Below the pieces are notes generated by a model. The model had not been told where the DNA came from, ran no database searches, and saw nothing but the letters and a program-made list of their open reading frames with translations. DNA of 64,000 bases from Pseudomonas defluvii (lineage in GTDB: Bacteria; Pseudomonadota; Gammaproteobacteria; Pseudomonadales; Pseudomonadaceae). A program made the translations under genes and the position numbers. This document shows positions 8,677 through 19,871 of the stretch, piece by piece. Every line of letters begins with the position of its first letter. Within the stretch, counting starts at the first letter, position 1. The DNA lies in assembly GCF_001695625.1 (NCBI RefSeq), contig NZ_MBPN01000006.1, positions 34,221 through 98,220 of the forward strand, read 5' to 3'.

Positions 8677-9324
8677 CTACACCTCGCGGGAATGACAGCG
8701 ACGAAAGCGTGCTTCCAGATTACGATCGGGCATGGCATGGCTGCGCAGGGCGTTCAGGGTCTGCTCGACATAGTCGCGGGTGCTGCCATACCGCCCCTTG
8801 GCCTGGGCAAAGATCTGGCTAAGCAACGTATCCGGCAGATTGCCGGCGTAACACGGCAAGTGCCGCTCCAGGACAAAACCCAGTGCCTGAACCTTGCTGC
8901 CGTCATCCAGTCGGCAACTCAGCCAATGTGGCCGATAGGCCGGATAGGGCATTTCTCGCTGCCAGAGCGCCAGCAACGAATCGTGCAGATGCTCTTCCGG
9001 CAGACGGTAGGCAAACCCGCTGCAGGAGCCGCCGCGGTCCAGGCCAAAGACCAGCCCTGGGCACTCCGGCGTGCCACGGTGCTCATGGGACCACAGGTAG
9101 AGGCCGCGATGATAACCATGCACCCGCCCCCGACGCCGCTCCTCGGCGGAGCACTCTGGACGCCAGATCAAAGAACCGTAGGCAAATAGCCAGACCGCCC
9201 CCCCTTGATGCAAGGCCATGGTGCGATGAACCGAGTGCAGAAGTTGCTCTTGAGTCAATTGCGACCCGAAATCAAGCAAGGGAGGATATGCCACATTCAC
9301 AGATGCAGTTTCAATTGCCGACAT
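8677..9324 (-). CDS. ChaC-type gamma-glutamylcyclotransferase
   Basis: 215 residues from the ATG at 9324. The family motif WLFAYGSLIWRPE (substrate-binding YGSL) opens the domain, followed by RGRVHGYHRGLYLWSHEHRGTPECPGLVFGLD and the conserved glutamate region YRLPEEHL. ChaC enzymes cleave glutathione to 5-oxoproline and Cys-Gly in the cytoplasm. The frame could start 14 codons earlier, but that would run into the inverted repeat at 9345-9366, which fits better as an operator in front of the gene. Confidence 0.9.
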   Translation of the reverse strand: MSAIETASVNVAYPPLLDFGSQLTQEQLLHSVHRTMALHQGGAVWLFAYGSLIWRPECSAEERRRGRVHGYHRGLYLWSHEHRGTPECPGLVFGLDRGGSCSGFAYRLPEEHLHDSLLALWQREMPYPAYRPHWLSCRLDDGSKVQALGFVLERHLPCYAGNLPDTLLSQIFAQAKGRYGSTRDYVEQTLNALRSHAMPDRNLEARFRRCHSREV

Positions 9325-9344
9325 AACCGTCGCCAGAATTCCCC

Positions 9345-9366
9345 GTGAGTTAATTAGGTAACTCAC
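9345..9366. promoter_or_regulatory. inverted repeat just upstream of chaC
   Basis: The arms GTGAGTTA and TAACTCAC are perfect 8-bp complements around a 6-base AT-rich centre. The element ends 21 bases before the chaC start codon (minus strand), where an operator or a 5'-UTR hairpin would sit. The binding factor is unknown. Confidence 0.5.
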
Positions 9367-9565
9367 TCTAAAACAAATACACAGTCCATGCAGTTACCGT
9401 ACGGCAGATAGCCCACGAAAAACAAGCCCTCAAACGGTCTGAAAGAGCCGCTTTACAAGTGTTTCAGCAAGTAATAGCAGACACTTGCAAGTGCCGCGAA
9501 AGTTAATTTCAGCCCCTGCAACAATGGCCTTTCATAATGGCAAGCGACAATAACGGTTAGTTAGT

Positions 9566-9590
9566 AAGGCGCGCTGTTGCAGCGCGCCTT
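9566..9590 (-). terminator. stem-loop downstream of the ubiD-reductase operon
   Basis: The 10-bp arms AAGGCGCGCT / AGCGCGCCTT surround a GTTGC loop, 8 bases after the reductase stop codon. The stem is very stable but is followed on the minus strand by ACTAACT rather than a U tract, so termination may be incomplete. Bases 9325-9597 otherwise hold only the chaC upstream region. Confidence 0.55.
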
Positions 9591-9597
9591 GATCCCG

Positions 9598-10569
9598 TTA
9601 GCCGTTTCGCGGCGCATAGGCGAAGACATCGGCACGCATTTGATGCGCATCCATGCCGGCACTCACCAAAGCATCGAGCGTGGCATAGATCATGGCCGGC
9701 GAACCGCTGGCGTAGACCTGTACCGAAGTCAGTTCGGTAATGTCTTCACACACGGCTTCGTGCAACAGGCCGCAGCGCCCCTCCCAGCCACACAGGTCAC
9801 TGACGACCTTGTGCAGGTATAGGTTAGGTAGCTGCTGCCACTCGTCCCAGTGCTCAAGCGCGTAGAAATCTTCTGGACGACGCACACCCCAGTACAGGTG
9901 CACCGGGTACTTGAAACCTTGCGCGCGGCAATGCTCGATCAGGCTGTGCATCTGCGCCATACCGGTGCCTGCAGCGATCAACACTAACGGGCCTTCCGGC
10001 AACTCGGCCAAGTGCGTATCACCGAACGGCAGCTCAACACGGGCCATGCCCTGACGCTGCAGTTGGGCAATCAAATCACGCGCACTGTTCTCACGGGCCA
10101 GCACGTGCAACTCCAGATCACGCCCACAATGTGGCGCCGAGGCCAGGGAAAAAGCCGATTTCTCGCCGTTTTCCCGCTCGATCATCAGGTACTGCCCAGC
10201 GTGATAGCGCGGTGGCTTGCCGGCAGGCGCACGCAGGCGCACGCGCCAGACGTCACCGCCAAGCTCGACACACTCACTCACCTGGCAAGCCAGCTTGCGC
10301 ACTGGCAGCTCGCCCAGCGCCAACACACCGTCCCATAGCAAGGTGCAATCCTCGAGGGGTTCGGCAATACAAGTGAACAGTTCGCCGTGATCACGCACCT
10401 GCCCTTCCTGGCGCACACGACCGTCAACCAGCAGTGCGGCGCAGACATGGCAGTTGCCATTGCGACAGCTCTGTGGGCAGTCGTAACCGAGACGCTGCGC
10501 CGCTTCCAGAATCCGTTCTCCGGGCTTGATCGTCAATACCGCACCGGAAGGCTGCAACGTTACCTGCAT
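9598..10569 (-). CDS. 2Fe-2S / FAD / NAD(P)H oxidoreductase (CDP-6-deoxyglucoseen reductase-like)
   Basis: 323 residues. An N-terminal plant-type ferredoxin domain has cysteines at 35, 40, 43 (CRNGNCHVC) and 67 (LFTCIAE). It is followed by an FAD domain (GQYLMIERENGEKSAFSLASAP) and an NAD-binding domain (LVLIAAGTGMAQMHSLIEH). It is routinely labelled CDP-6-deoxy-delta-3,4-glucoseen reductase by similarity, but its place directly behind ubiD argues for electron supply to quinone or flavin chemistry. The start at 10569 shares one base with the ubiD stop (TGATG), indicating translational coupling; an ATG 8 codons earlier is possible. Confidence 0.88.
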   Translation of the reverse strand: MQVTLQPSGAVLTIKPGERILEAAQRLGYDCPQSCRNGNCHVCAALLVDGRVRQEGQVRDHGELFTCIAEPLEDCTLLWDGVLALGELPVRKLACQVSECVELGGDVWRVRLRAPAGKPPRYHAGQYLMIERENGEKSAFSLASAPHCGRDLELHVLARENSARDLIAQLQRQGMARVELPFGDTHLAELPEGPLVLIAAGTGMAQMHSLIEHCRAQGFKYPVHLYWGVRRPEDFYALEHWDEWQQLPNLYLHKVVSDLCGWEGRCGLLHEAVCEDITELTSVQVYASGSPAMIYATLDALVSAGMDAHQMRADVFAYAPRNG

Positions 10570-12035
10570 CAGTCTATTCCCAACTGGTTCCACAACTCAT
10601 CGATTCGCCGTGTGACAGCCTCATCCTTGACGATGACGCGGCCCCACTCACGGGTGGTCTCGCCTGGCCACTTATGGGTTGCGTCCAGACCCATCTTCGA
10701 ACCCAGCCCGGAGATCGGCGAAGCGAAATCCAGGTAATCGATTGGCGTGTTGTCGATCATCACCGTGTCGCGCTTGGGGTCCATGCGCGTGGTAATGGCC
10801 CAGATCACGTCATTCCAGTCGCGGGCATTGATGTCATCATCAGTGACGATAACGAATTTGGTGTACATGAACTGTCGCAAAAACGACCACACACCCAACA
10901 TCACCCGCTTGGCATGCCCCGGGTACTGCTTCTTCATGGTCACTACCGCCATGCGGTAGGAACAGCCTTCCGGCGGCAGGTAGAAGTCGGTGATCTCCGG
11001 AAACTGCTTCTGCAGGATCGGGACGAACACTTCGTTGAGTGCCACACCGAGAATCGCGGGCTCATCCGGCGGCCGCCCGGTATAGGTGCTGTGGTAGATC
11101 GGCTTGGTCCGGTGGGTGATTCGCTCGACGGTGAACACCGGGAAGCTGTCGACCTCGTTGTAATAGCCAGTATGGTCGCCATAAGGCCCCTCTGGGGCCA
11201 TTTCACCAGGATGGATCACCCCTTCCAGGATGATCTCGGCGCTCGCCGGCACTTGCAAATCACTGCCACGGCATTTGACCAACTCAGTGCGGTTGCCCCG
11301 CAGCAGGCCGGCAAAGGCGTATTCGGAGAGGGTGTCGGGAACCGGGGTCACAGCGCCGAGAATGGTTGCCGGGTCAGCGCCCAAGGCCACCGCCACCGGG
11401 AATGGCTTGCCCGGGTTCTTCTCGCACCACTCACGGTAGTCGAGCGCACCGCCTCGGTGGCTCAACCAGCGCATGATGACCTTGTTGCGGCCAATCACCT
11501 GCTGACGATAGATACCGAGGTTCTGGCGATCCTTGTTAGGCCCACGGGTAACCGTCAGGCCCCAGGTAATCAGCGGCGCGACGTCGCCTGGCCAGCAGGT
11601 CTGCACCGGCAGCATGCCCAGGTCGACATCATCACCCTCGATAACCACTTCCTGGCAGACCGCGTCTTTGACGACCTTGGGTGCCATCGACACGACCTTC
11701 TTGAAGATCGGCAGTTTCGACCAGGCGTCCTTCAACCCTTTCGGTGGCTCAGGCTCCTTGAGGAAAGCCAGCAACTTGCCGATTTCGCGCAGCTCGCTGA
11801 CCGACTCGGCACCCATGCCCATGGCCACGCGTTCAGGCGTGCCAAACAGGTTGCCAAGCACCGGAATATCGTGCCCGGTAGGTCGCTCGAAGAGCAGAGC
11901 CGGGCCTTTGGCCCGCAGGGTGCGGTCGCAGACTTCTGTCATTTCCAGGACAGGAGAAATCGGAACCTGGATGCGCTTGAGTTCGCCACGCTGTTCCAGG
12001 CCGCGGATAAAGTCGCGCAAATCGCGATACTGCAT
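10569..12035 (-). CDS. ubiD: 4-hydroxy-3-polyprenylbenzoate decarboxylase
   Basis: At 488 residues this matches the full length of UbiD, the prenylated-FMN-dependent decarboxylase of ubiquinone synthesis. Visible are the opening [22 protein letters not shown], the active-site region [26 protein letters not shown], and [13 protein letters not shown]. Its cofactor partner ubiX is not in this window. It is the first gene of a two-gene unit with the reductase; rho lies upstream on the same strand behind its own terminator. Confidence 0.96.
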   Translation of the reverse strand: MQYRDLRDFIRGLEQRGELKRIQVPISPVLEMTEVCDRTLRAKGPALLFERPTGHDIPVLGNLFGTPERVAMGMGAESVSELREIGKLLAFLKEPEPPKGLKDAWSKLPIFKKVVSMAPKVVKDAVCQEVVIEGDDVDLGMLPVQTCWPGDVAPLITWGLTVTRGPNKDRQNLGIYRQQVIGRNKVIMRWLSHRGGALDYREWCEKNPGKPFPVAVALGADPATILGAVTPVPDTLSEYAFAGLLRGNRTELVKCRGSDLQVPASAEIILEGVIHPGEMAPEGPYGDHTGYYNEVDSFPVFTVERITHRTKPIYHSTYTGRPPDEPAILGVALNEVFVPILQKQFPEITDFYLPPEGCSYRMAVVTMKKQYPGHAKRVMLGVWSFLRQFMYTKFVIVTDDDINARDWNDVIWAITTRMDPKRDTVMIDNTPIDYLDFASPISGLGSKMGLDATHKWPGETTREWGRVIVKDEAVTRRIDELWNQLGID

Positions 12036-12121
12036 GCGTAAGCCTCATGTTGGCCGTATCGGACGGGGTGGCAAAGTGTAGCCTTATACCCGGTCAGCCA
12101 GAATAGCCAATGTGCAGATAG

Positions 12122-12144
12122 CAAAAAGCCGGGTTTCCCCGGCT
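12122..12144 (-). terminator. intrinsic terminator after rho
   Basis: On the minus strand, AGCCGGG-GAAA-CCCGGCT is followed by a U5 tract. It lies 18 bases past the rho stop codon. Confidence 0.85.
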
Positions 12145-12162
12145 CTTGCGACCTGCTCGAAT

Positions 12163-13422
<1,260 letters not shown>

Positions 13423-13620
13423 AAGGGGAGTGACGTAATCATGTAAGAAGGGAGAATTAAGCTTCTGGCTTAATGAAGCCGCGCCGCAAAGAAGGCGACA
13501 GGATCGCGTACTGATTCGAATTGGGGATGCGTCGGCGACGGCGTGCAGAGGGCACCGAAGAAACAGTGCGAGGCCGAATGTACCACTTGCTTTTTCTGGC
13601 GTCTAGTCACCGAGCAAAGA

Positions 13621-13649
13621 AAAGCCCCGACAAATGCGGGGCTTTTTTG
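13621..13649 (-). terminator. intrinsic terminator after trxA
   Basis: AAAAGCCCCG and CGGGGCTTTTTT flank a 7-base loop directly after the trxA stop codon, giving U tracts on both strands. It separates trxA from the rho leader. Confidence 0.9.
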
Positions 13650-13651
13650 AC

Positions 13652-13981
13652 TCAGATATTGGCGTCCAGGAAGGCCGCCAGCTGAGACTTCGACAGTGCG
13701 CCGACCTTGGTGGCCTCGACGTTGCCGTTTTTGAACAGCATCAGGGTAGGAATACCACGCACGCCGTGCTTGGCTGGCGTTTCCTGGTTTTCGTCGATGT
13801 TCAGCTTGGCGACGGTCAGTTTGCCTTTGTAGGTTTCGGCAATGTCGTCCAGCACTGGAGCGATCATTTTGCAAGGGCCGCACCATTCAGCCCAGTAGTC
13901 CACCAGCACTGGGCCCTCAGCCTTCAGCACTTCCTGCTCGAAGCTGGCGTCAGTGACGTGTTTGATAAGATCGCTGCTCAT
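13652..13981 (-). CDS. trxA: thioredoxin 1
   Basis: 109 residues starting [11 protein letters not shown] at 13981; the frame extends 14 codons upstream without homology. The active site WCGPC lies at 33-37 and the conserved cis-proline is in [12 protein letters not shown]. It is the cytoplasmic disulfide reductase working with thioredoxin reductase. It is transcribed divergently from ppx and upstream of rho, the usual arrangement in proteobacteria. Confidence 0.97.
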   Translation of the reverse strand: MSSDLIKHVTDASFEQEVLKAEGPVLVDYWAEWCGPCKMIAPVLDDIAETYKGKLTVAKLNIDENQETPAKHGVRGIPTLMLFKNGNVEATKVGALSKSQLAAFLDANI

Positions 13982-14098
13982 GGAAGTCTCCAAGGTCGTA
14001 AGCAAAAAAACGTCGCCCATCATAGCCGCCCAGATGGCGGACAGGAAGTCGCAGGCGATTGAGTGTAACTATAGTTGTGGATGACTTTGCATATCGAT

Positions 14099-14116
14099 TT
14101 GTCACAACAACGTCAC
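14099..14116 (+). promoter_or_regulatory. candidate PhoB box upstream of ppx
   Basis: Two direct 7-base half-sites, TTGTCAC and ACGTCAC, separated by AACA, match the 11-bp periodicity of the Pho box consensus (CTGTCAT-N4-CTGTCAT/C). The element lies about 100 bases upstream of the ppx start, in the trxA-ppx divergent region. It is a pattern match only; PhoB control of polyphosphate genes is known in this genus. Confidence 0.5.
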
Positions 14117-14216
14117 ATTCCCCCGTGCAACCTGCGCCATATCAAGCCTTCCTACACTGCGCGTTGGCGTCAGCGATGGATCATGTCAGGATTGGCGGGT
14201 TAAAGACCGAGAACCC

Positions 14217-15725
14217 ATGATCATGCCGCAAACCACAGCCAAGAACCTGTCCTTGATCGCTGCTATCGACCTGGGCTCCAACAGTTTTCATATGGTCGTC
14301 GCCAAGGCCATCCACAGCGAGATCCGCATTCTTGAGCGGCTCGGTGAAAAGGTTCAGCTGGCCGCCGGCATCAATGAAGAGCGCCAGCTCAGCGAAGAAT
14401 CCATGCAGCGCGGGCTCGATTGCCTCAAGCGCTTTGCCCAGCTTATCAACGGCATGCCTGACGGCGCCGTACGTATCGTCGGTACCAACGCCCTGCGCGA
14501 GGCCCGCAACCGCGGTGAGTTCATCCGCCGCGCCGAGGCCATTCTCGGCCACCCGGTCGAAGTCATTTCCGGTCGCGAAGAAGCCCGCCTGATCTACCTG
14601 GGCGTCTCCCACACCCTGGCCGACACGCCGGGTAAGCGCCTGGTTGCCGATATCGGCGGCGGCAGTACCGAATTCATCATTGGCCAGCGCTTCGAGCCGC
14701 TGCTGCGCGAGAGCCTGCAAATGGGCTGCGTCAGCTTCACGCAGCGCTACTTCCGCGACGGCAAGATCACGCCCGCTCGTTATGCCCAGGCCTACACGGC
14801 AGCACGGCTGGAGCTGATGAGCATCGAGAACGCCTTGCACCGCCTGACCTGGGATGAAGCCATTGGCTCGTCCGGCACTATCCGCGCCATTGGCCTGGCC
14901 CTGAAATCAGGTGGCCAGGGCTCGGGCGAGGTCAATGCCGAAGGGTTGGCGTGGCTCAAGCGCAAGCTGTTCAAGCTCGGCGATGTCGAGAAAATCGACT
15001 TTGAAGGGATCAAGCCAGATCGCCGGACCATCTTCCCGGCCGGCCTTGCCATCCTCGAAGCCATCTTCGACGCCCTGGAACTGCAGCGCATGGATCACTG
15101 CGAAGGTGCCCTGCGCGAAGGTGTGCTGTACGACCTGCTGGGCCGCCATCATCACGAAGACGTGCGTGAACGCACGCTCGGCTCGCTGATGGAGCGCTAC
15201 CACGTCGATCAAGGCCAGGCCGCGCGCGTCGAGCGCAAGGCCCTGCATGCCTTCGATCAGGTAGCGGCGGCCTGGGATCTGGAAGACGGCATCTGGCGTG
15301 AACTGCTGAGCTGGGCAGCCAAGGTACATGAGGTGGGCCTGGATATCGCCCACTATCACTACCACAAGCACGGCGCCTACCTGATCGAGCACTCGGACCT
15401 GGCCGGGTTTTCCCGCGAAGACCAGCAAATGCTGGCGCTACTGGTACGCGGTCACCGGCGCAATATTCCCAAGGACAAGTTTGCCGAGTTCGGCGACGAC
15501 GGCGTCAAGCTGATTCGTCTGTGCGTGCTGCTGCGCTTTGCCATCCTGTTCCACCACATCCGTGGCACTCAACAGATGCCGCAAGTCACCCTGCATGCCG
15601 CAGGCGATAGCCTCGACGTGGAGTTCCCGAAGGGCTGGCTGGAGCAGAACCAGCTGACCCAGGCCGACTTCGCCCTTGAGGCGGAGTGGCTGGCCCGGGT
15701 CGGCTTCGTCCTCAGCGTACGCTGA
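14217..15725 (+). CDS. ppx: exopolyphosphatase
   Basis: 502 residues of the Ppx/GppA phosphatase family (ASKHA fold). Motifs: phosphate-1 [17 protein letters not shown], phosphate-2 [14 protein letters not shown], the connect-2 region [11 protein letters not shown], and a C-terminal HD-like helical half ([24 protein letters not shown]). It releases phosphate from polyphosphate ends and so opposes Ppk, the convergent neighbour. Two candidate ATGs lie two codons apart (14217, 14223). The last 5 codons fall inside the palindrome shared with ppk. Confidence 0.96.
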   Translation: MIMPQTTAKNLSLIAAIDLGSNSFHMVVAKAIHSEIRILERLGEKVQLAAGINEERQLSEESMQRGLDCLKRFAQLINGMPDGAVRIVGTNALREARNRGEFIRRAEAILGHPVEVISGREEARLIYLGVSHTLADTPGKRLVADIGGGSTEFIIGQRFEPLLRESLQMGCVSFTQRYFRDGKITPARYAQAYTAARLELMSIENALHRLTWDEAIGSSGTIRAIGLALKSGGQGSGEVNAEGLAWLKRKLFKLGDVEKIDFEGIKPDRRTIFPAGLAILEAIFDALELQRMDHCEGALREGVLYDLLGRHHHEDVRERTLGSLMERYHVDQGQAARVERKALHAFDQVAAAWDLEDGIWRELLSWAAKVHEVGLDIAHYHYHKHGAYLIEHSDLAGFSREDQQMLALLVRGHRRNIPKDKFAEFGDDGVKLIRLCVLLRFAILFHHIRGTQQMPQVTLHAAGDSLDVEFPKGWLEQNQLTQADFALEAEWLARVGFVLSVR

Positions 15726-15729
15726 GGAC
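15708..15729. repeat. 22-bp perfect palindrome spanning both the ppx and ppk stop codons
   Basis: The left half GTCCTCAGCGT is followed directly by its exact complement ACGCTGAGGAC. The ppx TGA (15723-15725) and the ppk TGA (complement of 15712-15714) sit symmetrically within it, so both proteins end in the same residues, LSVR. There is no U tract on either side. Confidence 0.9.
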
Positions 15730-17952
15730 CGGGTTGCTCAGGCGCTCAAGCAGAGTCGCCTGGGCACTGCGCGGGTTCTGGTTGCCGGTTGGCATGCTGC
15801 GTACGTAGCGGCCGTCCGACTGCAGAATCCAGGCGTGGGTGTTGTCGGTCAGGTAGCCTTCCAGCTCCTTTTTCACCCGCAGGATCAGCTTCTTGCCCTC
15901 GACCGGGAAACAGGTCTCCACACGCTTGTCGAGGTTGCGCTCCATCCAGTCGGCACTGGAAAGGAACATCTGCTCCTCGCCGCCATTAAGGAAGTAGAAC
16001 ACCCGCGTGTGCTCGAGAAAGCGACCGATGATCGAGCGCACATGGATGTTATGCGACACACCAGCGATACCTGGGCGAAGGCAGCACATGCCGCGCACCA
16101 CGAGATCAATACGCACCCCGGACTGGCTTGCCTTGTACAACGCACGGATGATCTTCGGATCGGTCAGCGAGTTGAACTTGGCGATGATGTGCGCCGGCTT
16201 GCCGTCGAGGGCAAACTGGGTTTCACGCGCGATCATGTCGAGCATGCCCTTTTTCAGGGTAAACGGCGCGTGCAGCAGCTTCTTCATGCGCAGGGTCTTG
16301 CCCATGCCGATCAACTGGCTGAACAGCTTGCCGACGTCTTCGCACAGGGCATCGTCAGAGGTCAGCAGGCTGTAGTCGGTGTACAGACGGGCGTTGGCAG
16401 CATGGTAGTTACCCGTACCCAAGTGCGCGTAGCGAACGATCTCCCCGGCTTCGCGGCGCAGGATCAGCATCATCTTGGCGTGGGTCTTGAAACCGACCAC
16501 ACCGTAGATCACCACGGCACCTGCGGCCTGCAAGCGGCTGGCCATCTGCAGGTTTGACTCTTCATCGAAACGCGCGCGCAATTCGATCACCGCAGTGACC
16601 TCCTTGCCGTTACGCGCCGCGTCGACCAGCGCGTCAACGATTTCCGAGTTGGCCCCACTGCGGTAAAGCGTCTGGCGCACGGCCAGGACATGAGGGTCCT
16701 TGGCGGCCTGGCGCAACAGATCGACCACTGGAGTGAACGACTCAAAGGGGTGCATCAGGAGGATGTCCTGCTTGCTGACCACGCTGAAAATATTCTCGCT
16801 GTTCTGCAACAGCTTGGGGATGGCCGGAGTGAACGGCTTGTATTGCAACTCAGGATGGCTATCCAGGCCGGTAATGCTGAACAGTCGGGTCAGGTTGACC
16901 GGCCCATTGACCCGGTACAGCTCGCTCTCGCTCAGGCTGAACTGCTTGAGCAGGTAATCCGACAGGTGCTTGGGACAGGTATCGACCACTTCCAGGCGTA
17001 CCGCATCGCCGTAACGACGCGAGAACAGTTCGCCACGCAGGGCCCGCGCCAAGTCTTCGACGTCCTCGGAATCGAGCGCCAGGTCGGCGTTTCGGGTCAG
17101 TCGGAACTGATAGCAGCCCTTCACCTTCATGCCCTGAAACAGGTCATCGGCGTGGGCATGGATCATCGACGAGAGGAACACATAGTTGTCGCCCGGGCCG
17201 CCAACGTCTTCCGGCACCTTGATGACTCGCGGCAACAAACGCGGTGCCGGGATGATCGCCAGGCCGGAATCGCGACCAAAGGCGTCAATCCCTTCAAGCT
17301 CGACAATGAAGTTCAGGCTCTTGTTCACCAGCAACGGGAACGGGTGCGTCGGGTCGAGACCGATCGGTGTAATGATCGGAGCGATCTCGTCACGGAAGTA
17401 GCGCCGCACCCAGGTCTTGAGCTTGGTGTTCCAGTAGCGACGGCGGATGAAACGGATCTGGTGCTTCTCCAGCTCCGGCAGCAACACGTCATTGAGGATC
17501 GCATACTGGCGGTCGACTTCACCGTGAACCAGCTCGCTGATGAGCGCCAGCGCCTGATGCGGCTGCAGGCCATCGGCACCCGCCTGTTCACGGGCAAAGG
17601 TAATTTGCTTTTTCAGGCCCGCTACACGAATTTCGAAGAACTCATCCAGGTTGCTGGAGAAGATCAGCAGGAACTTGAGCCGCTCCAAGAGTGGATAGGA
17701 CTCGTCCAGCGCCTGTTCCAGCACCCGAATGTTGAACTGCAGTTGCGACAGTTCCCGATGGATATACAGGCTACTGTCGTCCAGGCCCGGAATGGCGATT
17801 GCCGGGGCGGCAGCCACCACAGGGGCCTCGACCACGGGCGCTTCCACCACAGGTGCCAGAACCGCTGCCGGCTCTGGCGGTGTTTCTACCATCGGCTCAG
17901 GCACTGGCTGGGCATCCTTCATAGCAGCGTCATTAAGCACTTCGTTATTCAT
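15712..17952 (-). CDS. ppk: polyphosphate kinase 1
   Basis: 746 residues. After an Ala/Pro/Val-rich N-terminal extension of about 50 residues with a VVEAP repeat come the N domain ([21 protein letters not shown]), head domain and two phospholipase-D-like catalytic domains. The autophosphorylated histidine is expected in [17 protein letters not shown] and the second in [21 protein letters not shown]. It makes polyphosphate reversibly from ATP. The gene converges on ppx with a 14-base overlap and no separate terminator. hemB lies just upstream on the same strand. Confidence 0.97.
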   Translation of the reverse strand: MNNEVLNDAAMKDAQPVPEPMVETPPEPAAVLAPVVEAPVVEAPVVAAAPAIAIPGLDDSSLYIHRELSQLQFNIRVLEQALDESYPLLERLKFLLIFSSNLDEFFEIRVAGLKKQITFAREQAGADGLQPHQALALISELVHGEVDRQYAILNDVLLPELEKHQIRFIRRRYWNTKLKTWVRRYFRDEIAPIITPIGLDPTHPFPLLVNKSLNFIVELEGIDAFGRDSGLAIIPAPRLLPRVIKVPEDVGGPGDNYVFLSSMIHAHADDLFQGMKVKGCYQFRLTRNADLALDSEDVEDLARALRGELFSRRYGDAVRLEVVDTCPKHLSDYLLKQFSLSESELYRVNGPVNLTRLFSITGLDSHPELQYKPFTPAIPKLLQNSENIFSVVSKQDILLMHPFESFTPVVDLLRQAAKDPHVLAVRQTLYRSGANSEIVDALVDAARNGKEVTAVIELRARFDEESNLQMASRLQAAGAVVIYGVVGFKTHAKMMLILRREAGEIVRYAHLGTGNYHAANARLYTDYSLLTSDDALCEDVGKLFSQLIGMGKTLRMKKLLHAPFTLKKGMLDMIARETQFALDGKPAHIIAKFNSLTDPKIIRALYKASQSGVRIDLVVRGMCCLRPGIAGVSHNIHVRSIIGRFLEHTRVFYFLNGGEEQMFLSSADWMERNLDKRVETCFPVEGKKLILRVKKELEGYLTDNTHAWILQSDGRYVRSMPTGNQNPRSAQATLLERLSNPVLSVR

Positions 17953-17971
17953 CTAGCGTTCCTGAAGGGCG

Positions 17972-19108
<1,137 letters not shown>

Positions 19109-19190
19109 TCACGTCGAGACACATTTGGACACTTTCCCGAACGCGCTCGAAGGGGTAGGCTGCGCGTTCATTTCGCCCAGCTTCCAGAAA

Positions 19191-19871
19191 ATGCTCCAAC
19201 AATTCCTACAGGATTTCGGCTACTTTGCCCTTTTTCTCGGTACCTTTTTTGAAGGTGAGACCATTTTGGTGCTTGCCGGATTCCTTGCGTTCCGCGGATA
19301 TATGGACATCAATCTGGTGGTGTTAGTTGCTTTCTTCGGCAGCTACGCCGGCGACCAGCTCTGGTACTTCATGGGCCGCAGGCACGGGCGCAAGCTGCTG
19401 GCGCGCAAACCGCGCTGGCAACTGATGGGCGACCGCGCACTGGAACATATTCGCCGTCACCCGGACATCTGGGTACTCAGCTTCCGCTTTGTCTACGGTT
19501 TGCGTACCGTCATGCCAGTGGCCATTGGCCTGTCCGGCTACCCGCCACGCCGCTACCTGCTACTCAATGGCCTCGGTGCCGCCATCTGGGCTGCGGCACT
19601 GGGCGCAGCTGCGTACCACTTCGGGGCCATCCTCGAAGGCCTGTTGGGTAACGTGAAGCGTTACGAACTATGGGTGCTCGGCGGTTTGCTGCTGCTTGGT
19701 GGAGTGTTGTGGTTGCGTCGGCGCTTCAGGGCCGCTCGTATTGCCAGGAAAGAAGCGGCTGACGCGCTGCAAGCCAATATGGCGGCTGGTGTGGAGGCCG
19801 ATCAGGGCGAGGACACTGACGCCGCTGTAAGCGAGCAGCATGAGCCACCCCGGCGTCGTAACAGCCCATAA
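19191..19871 (+). CDS. DedA family membrane protein (VTT domain)
   Basis: 226 residues from MLQQFLQDFGYFALFLGTFFEGET; an upstream ATG would add 22 residues. Typical DedA signature: the E/G motif FFEGETILVLAGFLAFRGYM, the GDQLWYFMGRRHGRKLL loop and the amphipathic R/G motif FRFVYGLRTVMPVAIGLSGYPPRRYLLLNGLGA, followed by two further hydrophobic stretches. DedA proteins are undecaprenyl-phosphate or phospholipid flippases in known cases. The charged C-terminal 45 residues lie antisense to the 3' end of the desaturase gene. Confidence 0.9.
   Translation: MLQQFLQDFGYFALFLGTFFEGETILVLAGFLAFRGYMDINLVVLVAFFGSYAGDQLWYFMGRRHGRKLLARKPRWQLMGDRALEHIRRHPDIWVLSFRFVYGLRTVMPVAIGLSGYPPRRYLLLNGLGAAIWAAALGAAAYHFGAILEGLLGNVKRYELWVLGGLLLLGGVLWLRRRFRAARIARKEAADALQANMAAGVEADQGEDTDAAVSEQHEPPRRRNSP

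Noticed and set aside
10674..12041. 455-codon open frame opposite ubiD
   Set aside because: Antisense to a full-length, motif-complete UbiD; low-complexity translation with no family character, as expected from GC-rich codon bias.
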